Notes under the pieces: generated by a model
Seen by the model: the letters and a program-made list of their open reading frames with translations, nothing else
The model's database searches: none
What the model was told of the DNA's origin: nothing
Shown: positions 1 through 6,542 of the stretch, in pieces
How positions within the stretch are numbered: position 1 is the stretch's first letter
Layout: every line of letters begins with the position of its first letter
Translations under genes and position numbers: made by a program
NCBI RefSeq assembly: GCF_001557235.1
Contig: NZ_LSJI01000212.1
Coordinates: forward strand, 1-14,311
DNA length: 14,311 bases
Direction: 5' to 3'
DNA from: Phenylobacterium sp. CCH9-H3
GTDB lineage: Bacteria > Pseudomonadota > Alphaproteobacteria > Caulobacterales > Caulobacteraceae

Positions 1-3000
1 GCCTCCGCGACCCCGGCCAAGCCCGCCAAGTGGGACATCAGCAACCCGCCGGGCGCCGTCATCCGCCAGGTCCCGATCAAGGTCGACGAAGGCACCTGGA
101 TGAACGTGGACGTCAGTCCCGACGGCAGGACGATCGCCTTCGACCTCCTGGGCGACATCTACCTCATGCCCCTGGCCGGGGGCGCGCCCACCCGCATCGC
201 CGAGGGCCTGGCCTGGGAGGTGCAGCCGCGCTTCTCCCCCGACGGCCGGCGCATCGCCTTCACCTCCGACCGGGGCGGCGGCGACAACATCTGGGTCATG
301 AACCTCGACGGCTCGGACAAGCGCCAGGTCACCAAGGAGGACTTCCGTCTCCTGAACCAGCCCACCTGGAGCCCCGACGGCCGCTTCATCGCCGCCAAGA
401 AGCACTTCACGACCGGCCGCTCGCTCGGCACGGGCGAGGTCTGGCTCTACCACGTGTCGGGCGGCGCCGGCGTGCCCCTCGTCAAGAAGCCTAACGAGCG
501 CCACCAGAAGGAGCTTGGCGAGCCCACCTGGGCCCCCGACGGCAAGGGCGTGCTCTACACCCGCAACATCACCCCCGGCCCGATCTTCGAATACGCCCAG
601 GACTCCAACACCGATCTCTTCAACATCGAGCGCTACGACATCGAGACCGGCGAGGTGACCACGGTCGCTTCCGGCCCCGGTGGCTCGGTGCGCCCCACCC
701 CCTCGCCCGACGGCAGGAAGATCGCCTTCGTCCGCCGCGAGAACGCCCGTTCCAAGCTCTATGTGAAGGACCTGGTCTCCGGCGCCGAGGCCAAGGTCTA
801 CGACGCCCTCGACCAGGATGTGCAGGAGACCTGGGCCGTCCACGGCCTCTATCCCAACATGGATTGGACGCCGGACTCGCGCACCGTGGTCTTCTGGGCC
901 GGCGGCAAGCTACGCCGGGTGGACTTCGACGGCTCCAATGCCGCCGTCATCCCCTTCCGCGTCGACGACAGCCGCGGCTTGATCGACCCGCCGCACCCCA
1001 AGGTCCAGGTCTCGCCCGACCGCTTCACCACGAAGATGACCCGCTTCGCCGCCGTCTCGCCGGACGGGCGCCAAGTGGTCTTCGAGAGCCTGGGCAAGCT
1101 CTATGTGAAGCCCATGGCCGGCGGCGAGCCCCGCCGCCTCACCAAGGGCGACGAGGCCTCGTTCGAACTCTTCCCCACCTGGTCCCGCGACGGGCGCACC
1201 ATCGCCTTCGTGGCCTGGACCGACGCGGACCTCGGGCGCATTCGCACCGTCGCGGCCGCCGGCGGGACGCCCCGCGACGTCACCCGCGAGCCCGGCCACT
1301 ACGCCCGCCCCGCCTTCTCGCCCGACGGCCGCACCCTCGTCTTCGAGAAGGGCCGCGGCGGCTTCCTCACCTCGGGCGCCTGGTCCGAGAACCCGGGCGT
1401 CTACCGCATCCCGGCCGCGGGCGGCGTCCCCGTCCGCATCGCCCGCGACGTGGCCGCGCCCCAGTTCGGCGCCGCCAACGACCGCGTGTTCATGACCGCC
1501 TCCGAGGGCGGCAAGCAGCAGCTCGTCTCCACCGACCTGAACGGCGAGGCCAAACGCGTCCACGCCCAGGGCGAGCTGGTCACCGACTTCGCGGTGGCGC
1601 CCGACGGCCGCGCCTTCGCCTTCCGCCAGAACTACGAGGCCCTCGTCATGCCGCTCATGCCGGGTGGCCAGGATGTGCCGGTGGACCTCAAGGGCGGCCC
1701 CATGCCGGTCACCCGCGTGTCCTCCGGCGGCGCCGAGTGGATCCACTGGTCGGGCGGCGGCGCCCAGCTCCACTGGTCCATGGGCCCCACGGTCTACAGC
1801 GCCCGCGCCGACGCGATGTTCGCCGCAGCTCCGCCGGCCGAGGGCGCGCCGAAGTTCGCGCCGCCCACCACCGGCGTCTCCCTGGCCCGCGAAGTGGCCG
1901 CCGACCGCCCGACGGGCACAGTGGTCCTCACCGGCGCGCGCCTCGTCACCATGGCGGCGCCCGACGGCGGGGTGATCGACGACGGCCTCATCGTGATCAC
2001 GAACGGCCGCATCGCCGCCGTGGGCAAGGCCGGCGAGGTCCAGGTCCCGGCCGGCGCCGCGACCGTCGACCTGAAGGGCAAGACCATCATCCCCGGCCTG
2101 GTGGACGCCCACGCCCACGGCCCCTACGGCGTGGACGAGCTGGTCCCCCAGCAGAACTGGTCGCTGATGGTCAACATGGCCCTGGGCGTCACCACCGTGC
2201 ACGATCCCTCCAGCCGCGCCGCCGAGGTCTATGCCGCCGCCGAGCTGCAGCGCGCGGGCAAGATCGTCGGCCCGCACATCTTCTCCACCGGCGAGGTGGT
2301 CTACGGCGCCAAGGCCGCGCGCAACTACGCCCAGATCGACAGCTACGAGGACGCCCTCGCCCACGTCCGCCGCCTCAAGGCCCAGGGCGCCCACAGCATC
2401 AAGAACTACAACCAGCCGCGCCGCGACCAGCGCCAGCAGCTCATCCAGGCCGCCCGCGCCGAGAACATGCAGGTGGTGGCCGAGGGCGGCGCCCTGTTCG
2501 GCCAGGACATGAACATCATCGCCGACGGCAACTCGACCCTCGAGCACAACATCCCGCAGCTCGCCCTCTATGAGGACGTGCTCAGCTACTTCGGCCAGTC
2601 GAAGACGAACTACACCCCCACCCTCGTGGTCACCTTCGGCGGCCTCACCGGCGACAACTACTGGCGCAGCCACACCGACGTGTTCGCCCAGCCGGTGCTG
2701 AAGGCCCACATCCCGCCGACCCAGCTCCTCGCCGACAACGCCCGCCGCGCCATCGCGCCGGAGGATCAGTACGCCGACGACGACAACGCCGGCGAGGCGC
2801 ACAAGCTGGCGAAACGCGGCGTTCTGGTCTCCATCGGCGCCCACGGCCAGCAGGCCGGCGTCGGCCCGCACTGGGAGCTGTGGTCCTTCGTCCGCGGCGG
2901 CATGAGCCCGCTGGAGGCGCTGCAGGCCGGCACCATCGTCCCGGCCCGCTCGCTCGGCATGGAGGCCGACATCGGCAGCCTCGAGCCCGGCAAGCTGGCC

Positions 3001-3159
3001 GACCTCGTGGTCCTGGACGCCGACCCCACCGCGGACATCCGCAATTCCGAGAAGGTCCATCGCGTCATGGTGGGCGGACGCCTGTACGATCCCATGACCC
3101 TGAACGAGGTGGTCACCGGCGATCGCAAGCGCGCGCCCTGGTGGTGGGAAAAGCCATGA
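1..3159 (+). CDS. Amidohydrolase with N-terminal TolB/WD40-like beta-propeller (5' end outside window)
   Basis: The reading frame is open from base 1, so the true start and presumably a signal peptide lie upstream; 1052 residues are visible. Visible residues ~35-560 hold about ten repeats of the PD40/TolB propeller type (SPDGRTIAF, SPDGRRIAF, SPDGRKIAF, SPDGRTLVF and variants). From ~640 an amidohydrolase domain begins (VVLTGARLVT, then DAHAHG with His704 and His706). Further likely active-site residues are Lys801 (SIKNY), Glu828 (AEGG), His849 (LEHN) and His948 (GAHGQ); the end carries the usual GSLEPGKLADLVVLD segment. The propeller plus amidohydrolase fusion is a known family, common in Gram-negative bacteria and usually annotated only as amidohydrolase. 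It probably acts in the periplasm on a cyclic amide or peptide-like substrate, but the substrate cannot be told. The 3' end overlaps the next gene by ATGA. Confidence 0.93.
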   Translation, partial: ASATPAKPAKWDISNPPGAVIRQVPIKVDEGTWMNVDVSPDGRTIAFDLLGDIYLMPLAGGAPTRIAEGLAWEVQPRFSPDGRRIAFTSDRGGGDNIWVMNLDGSDKRQVTKEDFRLLNQPTWSPDGRFIAAKKHFTTGRSLGTGEVWLYHVSGGAGVPLVKKPNERHQKELGEPTWAPDGKGVLYTRNITPGPIFEYAQDSNTDLFNIERYDIETGEVTTVASGPGGSVRPTPSPDGRKIAFVRRENARSKLYVKDLVSGAEAKVYDALDQDVQETWAVHGLYPNMDWTPDSRTVVFWAGGKLRRVDFDGSNAAVIPFRVDDSRGLIDPPHPKVQVSPDRFTTKMTRFAAVSPDGRQVVFESLGKLYVKPMAGGEPRRLTKGDEASFELFPTWSRDGRTIAFVAWTDADLGRIRTVAAAGGTPRDVTREPGHYARPAFSPDGRTLVFEKGRGGFLTSGAWSENPGVYRIPAAGGVPVRIARDVAAPQFGAANDRVFMTASEGGKQQLVSTDLNGEAKRVHAQGELVTDFAVAPDGRAFAFRQNYEALVMPLMPGGQDVPVDLKGGPMPVTRVSSGGAEWIHWSGGGAQLHWSMGPTVYSARADAMFAAAPPAEGAPKFAPPTTGVSLAREVAADRPTGTVVLTGARLVTMAAPDGGVIDDGLIVITNGRIAAVGKAGEVQVPAGAATVDLKGKTIIPGLVDAHAHGPYGVDELVPQQNWSLMVNMALGVTTVHDPSSRAAEVYAAAELQRAGKIVGPHIFSTGEVVYGAKAARNYAQIDSYEDALAHVRRLKAQGAHSIKNYNQPRRDQRQQLIQAARAENMQVVAEGGALFGQDMNIIADGNSTLEHNIPQLALYEDVLSYFGQSKTNYTPTLVVTFGGLTGDNYWRSHTDVFAQPVLKAHIPPTQLLADNARRAIAPEDQYADDDNAGEAHKLAKRGVLVSIGAHGQQAGVGPHWELWSFVRGGMSPLEALQAGTIVPARSLGMEADIGSLEPGKLADLVVLDADPTADIRNSEKVHRVMVGGRLYDPMTLNEVVTGDRKRAPWWWEKP

Positions 3160-3551
3160 GCCAGAACCCCGACGAGGACGCCGGCTTCGACGTCGACGAC
3201 TGGCAGCGCCTGGTCCCCTTCAACGGCCGCATCGCCGACCTCGACGACGTCCAGGCTCGCAAGGCCATCTTCGCCCTCAGCGACACGCACAACGGCAGGC
3301 TCATCGACATGGACCTGCCCCAGCCGGTGATCTGGTGGGCGGACGACGGCGAGCAGGCCGCCGTCGCCGTCCAGGCCGAGGCCCACGACAGCGACGACGG
3401 CGAGACCATGGAGGTCCTGGGCCTCATCCTCCCCGATGGCGAAGGCGCCGTGGCCCTCCTGGAAGACGTCGACCTCGTCGACGACACCGACCCCACCTGG
3501 CGCCGCCTGGTCGAAGCCGCCATCGGCGACGAAACCGGCGAGGAGGACTGA
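3156..3551 (+). CDS. Small acidic protein of unknown function
   Basis: The ATG overlaps the TGA of the amidohydrolase gene as ATGA, which indicates translational coupling and fixes the start; the product is 131 residues (MSQNPDEDAG... to ...DETGEED). It is strikingly acidic: by hand count 24 Asp and 11 Glu, about 27% of residues. There is no signal peptide, membrane segment or cysteine, so a soluble cytoplasmic protein is expected. I do not recognise a family. Coding is supported by the overlap, by high GC at third positions matching the upstream gene, and by an internally ordered pattern of hydrophobic strands (VIWWADDGE, EVLGLILPDGEGAVALLE). Coupling to the amidohydrolase suggests co-expression, but a direct functional link is not shown. 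Confidence 0.8.
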   Translation: MSQNPDEDAGFDVDDWQRLVPFNGRIADLDDVQARKAIFALSDTHNGRLIDMDLPQPVIWWADDGEQAAVAVQAEAHDSDDGETMEVLGLILPDGEGAVALLEDVDLVDDTDPTWRRLVEAAIGDETGEED

Positions 3552-3620
3552 GGGCGGGCGCGTCGTCGCCTCTCACGCCGGCGGACGTCGCTGAAACATC
3601 CACAGCCGCCCGCGCCGGGG

Positions 3621-4319
3621 CTAGGGTTGACGCGCCGCACTGGCGCGCTGGCGCCGCCGCAACGTGTCTGGCCCTCCGCGCGCCGGGAAGCGCTGCATGG
3701 CCAATTGCGCCACGGCCTCCAGTTCCGCACGCGTGGCGCCATCTCGCGCCAGGATCGACATTCCGCTCTGAACGGTCTGGACGAAGCGAGCGAGAGCGTG
3801 GACATTGGTTCCTGGCGAAAGTTCGCCGTCCGCTACGCCCTGGTCCAGCCGCGCCTTCAGCCGCTCCAGGCCCGCCTGGCGCGCCGCGCGCACCACCTCG
3901 CCAAGTTCCGCGTGGTCTTCGTCCCCGACCATGGACAACGTAACCATGCAGCCCCGCGGCATATCGCACAGCGACCCGGTCAGCGACGCGGCGGAGTCCT
4001 GCAGCAGCTTCGCCACCGCCTCCCGCGCCGTTACCGCGGCCTTGAACCCGCCCCAGCCCATCTCATCATAGGTATCGCGGTAGTACTCCAGCGCAGCGCC
4101 ATAAAGCGCCTCCTTCGAGCCGAACGCGGCGTAGAGGCTCGGCGCACCGATTCCCATCGCTGCGGTCAGGTCGGCGATGGACGTAGCTTCATAGCCCTTT
4201 TCCCAGAACAGTCGCGTCGCTTGCGCCAACGCTGCGGCGCGGTCGAACGCACGCGGTCGACCACGTCCGCGACGTGAGTTCGTTCCAGCGCTTTCCGGAC
4301 CTCGCACCGAATTTTGCAT
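3621..4319 (-). CDS. TetR/AcrR family transcriptional regulator
   Basis: The 232-residue protein has a basic N-terminal extension ([13 protein letters not shown]), then a TetR-type DNA-binding domain: helix [14 protein letters not shown] and the helix-turn-helix at ~46-73 ([21 protein letters not shown], then GSKEALY). The remaining ~150 residues form the helical ligand-binding and dimer domain ([19 protein letters not shown], then [20 protein letters not shown]). The length is normal to slightly long for the family because of basic tails at both ends. The gene diverges from the short-chain dehydrogenase at 4407, so it most likely represses that gene and itself from the shared 87-bp gap. The inducer is unknown. 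No good ribosome-binding site precedes the ATG; the best promoter match places the transcription start at or within a base or two of the ATG, so a leaderless mRNA is possible. Confidence 0.93.
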   Translation of the reverse strand: MQNSVRGPESAGTNSRRGRGRPRAFDRAAALAQATRLFWEKGYEATSIADLTAAMGIGAPSLYAAFGSKEALYGAALEYYRDTYDEMGWGGFKAAVTAREAVAKLLQDSAASLTGSLCDMPRGCMVTLSMVGDEDHAELGEVVRAARQAGLERLKARLDQGVADGELSPGTNVHALARFVQTVQSGMSILARDGATRAELEAVAQLAMQRFPARGGPDTLRRRQRASAARQP

Positions 4320-4326
4320 CGGTCGT

Positions 4327-4355
4327 TAGATAAGTCCCTTGAACGCGGCCGACAA
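4327..4355 (-). promoter_or_regulatory. Candidate promoter for the TetR gene (possible leaderless transcript)
   Basis: On the minus strand, TTGTCG (4355-4350) and TATCTA (4332-4327) are separated by exactly 17 bases, a fair sigma-70 type match. Initiation about 7 bases past the -10 box would fall at ~4320, directly against the ATG at 4319. This is pattern matching only; alphaproteobacterial promoters often diverge from this consensus. Confidence 0.4.
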
Positions 4356-4360
4356 CGTTC
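4341..4360. promoter_or_regulatory. Imperfect palindrome, candidate TetR operator 1
   Basis: GAACG (4341-4345) and CGTTC (4356-4360) form an inverted repeat with 7 of 10 base pairs symmetric overall. It overlaps the -35 to -10 region of the candidate TetR promoter, so binding here could give autorepression. The 20-bp span is typical for a TetR dimer site. Confidence 0.4.
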
Positions 4361-4366
4361 CCAGCT

Positions 4367-4392
4367 ATTTCTGTATCGATCACTCTAGAAAT
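4367..4392. promoter_or_regulatory. Imperfect palindrome, candidate TetR operator 2
   Basis: ATTTCT (4367-4372) and AGAAAT (4387-4392) are perfectly inverted about a GATC centre, with 9 of 13 pairs symmetric over 26 bp. The site ends 14 bases before the ATG of the dehydrogenase, where a bound repressor would block its transcription. It is also markedly AT-rich against its surroundings. Which of the two palindromes is the real operator cannot be decided from one sequence. Confidence 0.4.
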
Positions 4393-4406
4393 GGACTTGG
4401 GACTAT

Positions 4407-5147
4407 ATGACGAACCTGGCCGGCAAACGCGCCCTCGTGACGGGCGCATCCCGCGGCATCGGCGCCGCAATCGCCTTGGAACTGGCCGAGCAAGGCGCCG
4501 ACGTGGCCATCACCTACGAACGCGCCGCCGACAAGGCCGCAGACGTCGTGAAGGCCATCGAGGCCAAAGGCCGCAAAGCTATCGCCATCCAGGCCGACAG
4601 CGCCGACGTGGCGGCGGTGAAGCGATCGGTGGACGAGGCCGCCGCCGCCCTCGGTGGGCTAGACATCCTCGTGAACAATGCCGCCATCGCCCGCTACGCC
4701 CCGTTCGCAGAGATCAGCCAGGAGGACGTCGACGCCCTTCTGGCCGTCAACGTGCGCTCGCCGATCTTCGCGGCCCAGGCCGCGATACCCCACCTGAAGG
4801 CCGGCGGCCGCGTCATCACCATCGGGTCGGCTGGGGCTGACCGCATCGTGGGCGACCCCGGCGCCGCCTACTACATGACCAAGTCGGCGCTTCAGTCGTT
4901 CAACCGCGGCCTCGCTCGTGAACTCGGGCCGCGCGACATCACCGTGAACCTGGTGCAGCCGGGCTCGACCGACACCGACATGAACCCTTCCGACGGTGAA
5001 TCCTCCGACTTCCAGCGCTCGCTGATCCCGCTTGGGCGGTACGGCAAGCCCGAGGACGTGGCCGCCGCGGTCGCGTTCCTGGCCTCGCCGGCCGCCCGCC
5101 AGATCACGGGGACGATCCTCAACGTCGACGGGGGCGCGCTGACCTGA
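4407..5147 (+). CDS. SDR family NAD(P)-dependent oxidoreductase
   Basis: The 246-residue length is typical of a classical short-chain dehydrogenase. The cofactor motif TGASRGIG spans residues 12-19 with the following strand ADVAITYERA. The NNAA motif is at 90-93. The catalytic tetrad is complete: Asn115, Ser141 (ITIGSAG), Tyr155 and Lys159 (YYMTK). The C-terminal half has the expected PGSTDTDMN and ITGTILNVDGGA segments. It should carry out NAD(P)-dependent oxidation or reduction of a carbonyl or alcohol in the cytoplasm. The motif set resembles the FabG/glucose-dehydrogenase-like group, but the substrate is not determinable. It stands alone, divergent from the TetR gene, which suggests an inducible detoxification or catabolic enzyme. 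No strong Shine-Dalgarno sequence precedes the ATG. Confidence 0.95.
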   Translation: MTNLAGKRALVTGASRGIGAAIALELAEQGADVAITYERAADKAADVVKAIEAKGRKAIAIQADSADVAAVKRSVDEAAAALGGLDILVNNAAIARYAPFAEISQEDVDALLAVNVRSPIFAAQAAIPHLKAGGRVITIGSAGADRIVGDPGAAYYMTKSALQSFNRGLARELGPRDITVNLVQPGSTDTDMNPSDGESSDFQRSLIPLGRYGKPEDVAAAVAFLASPAARQITGTILNVDGGALT

Positions 5148-5155
5148 ACCCAAGG

Positions 5156-5183
5156 CGCAGAGGGTGTTTCCGCGCCCTCTGCG
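5156..5183. terminator. Hairpin between converging genes, probable terminator
   Basis: CGCAGAGGG (5156-5164) and CCCTCTGCG (5175-5183) are a perfect 9-bp inverted repeat around a 10-base loop that can close further by wobble pairs. It starts 8 bases after the stop of the dehydrogenase and lies ~30 bases past the stop of the minus-strand small membrane protein, so it could serve both. Neither side has a strong T run, so efficiency as an intrinsic terminator is uncertain. Confidence 0.65.
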
Positions 5184-5213
5184 AACCTCCGCCGGCTGCG
5201 GGCTCGCCCGCCC

Positions 5214-5390
5214 CTACCCCCGCCGCCGCATCGCCCAGGCCAGCGCCGCCAACGGCGCGGCGAGGCCGATCCACCCCGCCCAGTCCCAGGCGCCGTCGCC
5301 GATCAGGGCGGCCACGAGCCCAAAGAGGCTCAGGGCTGCGATGGCGCCCGGCGCGGCGAAGATGCGGGTAAGGCCCTGCGGTCGCTTCAC
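5214..5390 (-). CDS. Small two-helix membrane protein at the end of the iron-uptake operon
   Basis: A 58-residue protein (MKRPQGLTRIFAAPGAIAAL... to ...LAWAMRRRG) starts at GTG 5390 and ends with TAG at 5214-5216. The start lies three bases beyond the stop of the PepSY gene, and GGAG (5400-5397) sits at ribosome-binding distance, straddling that stop. Two hydrophobic stretches (~12-30 and ~37-54) are separated by a GDGAWDW loop, with basic residues at both ends, predicting an inner-membrane hairpin. Short two-helix proteins of this appearance are, from memory, often found beside PepSY/TonB-receptor genes in alphaproteobacteria. The biochemical role is unknown; a small accessory subunit of the PepSY protein is an inference from position. 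Confidence 0.78.
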   Translation of the reverse strand: MKRPQGLTRIFAAPGAIAALSLFGLVAALIGDGAWDWAGWIGLAAPLAALAWAMRRRG

Positions 5391-5393
5391 GCC

Positions 5394-6542
5394 CTACTCC
5401 GCAGGCGCCGGCGCGGCCGGCTCGCGGCCGATGGCGTCGGCGAAGGGGGCCGCGGCCGTGCGCCGACGCGCCAGCCACAGGTAGAGGCCGCTGCCCAGCA
5501 CCACGATCGTCACCAGGTCCAGCGCCGCCCACAACAGCTTCAGCGGCAGGCCGCCGTAGTCCCCGAAATGCAGCGGCTGCGACAGGCCCAGCGCCTTGAC
5601 ATACCAGGGCATGGACCGCACGCCGACCAGATCCCCGGTCTCGGCGTCGATCAGCGCCGGCGTGATCAGGTGCTCGGTCAGCGGCGTATCGCCGTGGAAG
5701 AACACCAGCATGTGCCGCTCGGTGGAGTACGATCCGCCCGGAAAGGCCACGAACTGCAGGTCCATCCCCGGCAGCGCCGCCCGCGCCCTGTCCACCGCCC
5801 CCTGCACCGACGCCAGGCGCTGGACCGGCGGCTTGCCCTCGTAAGGCTTGACCAGGGACGCCAGTTGCTCGGCCTTCCAAAGGTCGACGATGGGCGTGGA
5901 CAGCGTGTTCACCACCCCCGTCAGTCCCACCACCAGCAGCCACGCCGTCGCGACCACGCCCATCAGGTTGTGGAGATCCAGCCACTTCAGCCGCGCCGAG
6001 CGCCCGGTGCGGACCACCCCGAAGTCCAGCTTGCGCATGAACGGCGCATAGACCACCACCCCGGAGACGATGGAGGCGGCGAACAGCACGCCCATGGCGC
6101 CCAGGAACAGCATCCCGGGCAGCCCCAGAAACATGTCGGTGTGGAGCTGGAGGATGAAGTCCATCACCCCGCCGTCCGCCACCGGCGGCACCAACTCACC
6201 GCTCGTCCGGTCGTAGGAGGCGAAATGCATCTGCGGCCCCGGCGCTTCCGGGGTCGGCCCCGTGGTCACGTTCACCACCGGCCGGCCCTCGTCGAAGCTC
6301 ATGAACAGCGGGACCTCGCCCGGCCGGTTCTTCAGGGCGATGTCGAGGATCTCGTCGTAGTCCAGCAGCGGCCCGCCCGGGTTCGCCGGCGCCCAGCGGT
6401 CGTGGCCCAGGGCGTCGTCGATCTCGTGATGGAAGATCAGCGGCAGCCCGGTCAGGCACAGCATCAGCAGGAAGGCCGTGCAGATCAGGCTGGTCCACTT
6501 GTGGACCGCCGACCAGGCGCGCACGGCCTTCGGCTCCAGCAT
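5394..6542 (-). CDS. PepSY-associated TM helix protein (PiuB-like), probable iron-siderophore reductase
   Basis: The 382-residue protein starts at the ATG that overlaps the receptor stop as TGATG; the frame stays open further upstream, but that part lies inside the receptor gene. Four membrane segments are visible at ~17-38, ~143-166, ~191-213 and ~335-357, with two periplasmic stretches between them; the second (PALIDAETGDLVGVRSMPWY) is PepSY-like. Conserved-looking histidines near the membrane edges (His14, His38/39, His134, His191, His326) are typical of this family and may bind haem. Members near TonB-dependent receptors (PiuB, FsrB, FoxB types) are proposed or shown to reduce ferric siderophores in the inner membrane. 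The reductase role here is inferred from family and context. Confidence 0.9.
   Translation of the reverse strand: MLEPKAVRAWSAVHKWTSLICTAFLLMLCLTGLPLIFHHEIDDALGHDRWAPANPGGPLLDYDEILDIALKNRPGEVPLFMSFDEGRPVVNVTTGPTPEAPGPQMHFASYDRTSGELVPPVADGGVMDFILQLHTDMFLGLPGMLFLGAMGVLFAASIVSGVVVYAPFMRKLDFGVVRTGRSARLKWLDLHNLMGVVATAWLLVVGLTGVVNTLSTPIVDLWKAEQLASLVKPYEGKPPVQRLASVQGAVDRARAALPGMDLQFVAFPGGSYSTERHMLVFFHGDTPLTEHLITPALIDAETGDLVGVRSMPWYVKALGLSQPLHFGDYGGLPLKLLWAALDLVTIVVLGSGLYLWLARRRTAAAPFADAIGREPAAPAPAE

Noticed and set aside
910..3060. Long open frame (716 codons) on the minus strand opposite the amidohydrolase.
   Set aside because: It is antisense to a gene with clear propeller and amidohydrolase motifs; the translation is repetitive Val/Gly/Ala/Asp low-complexity typical of GC-rich shadow frames.
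3552..3620. Possible terminator or small gene between the acidic protein and the TetR gene.
   Set aside because: Only 69 bases, GC-rich, with no convincing hairpin plus T run and no plausible reading frame.
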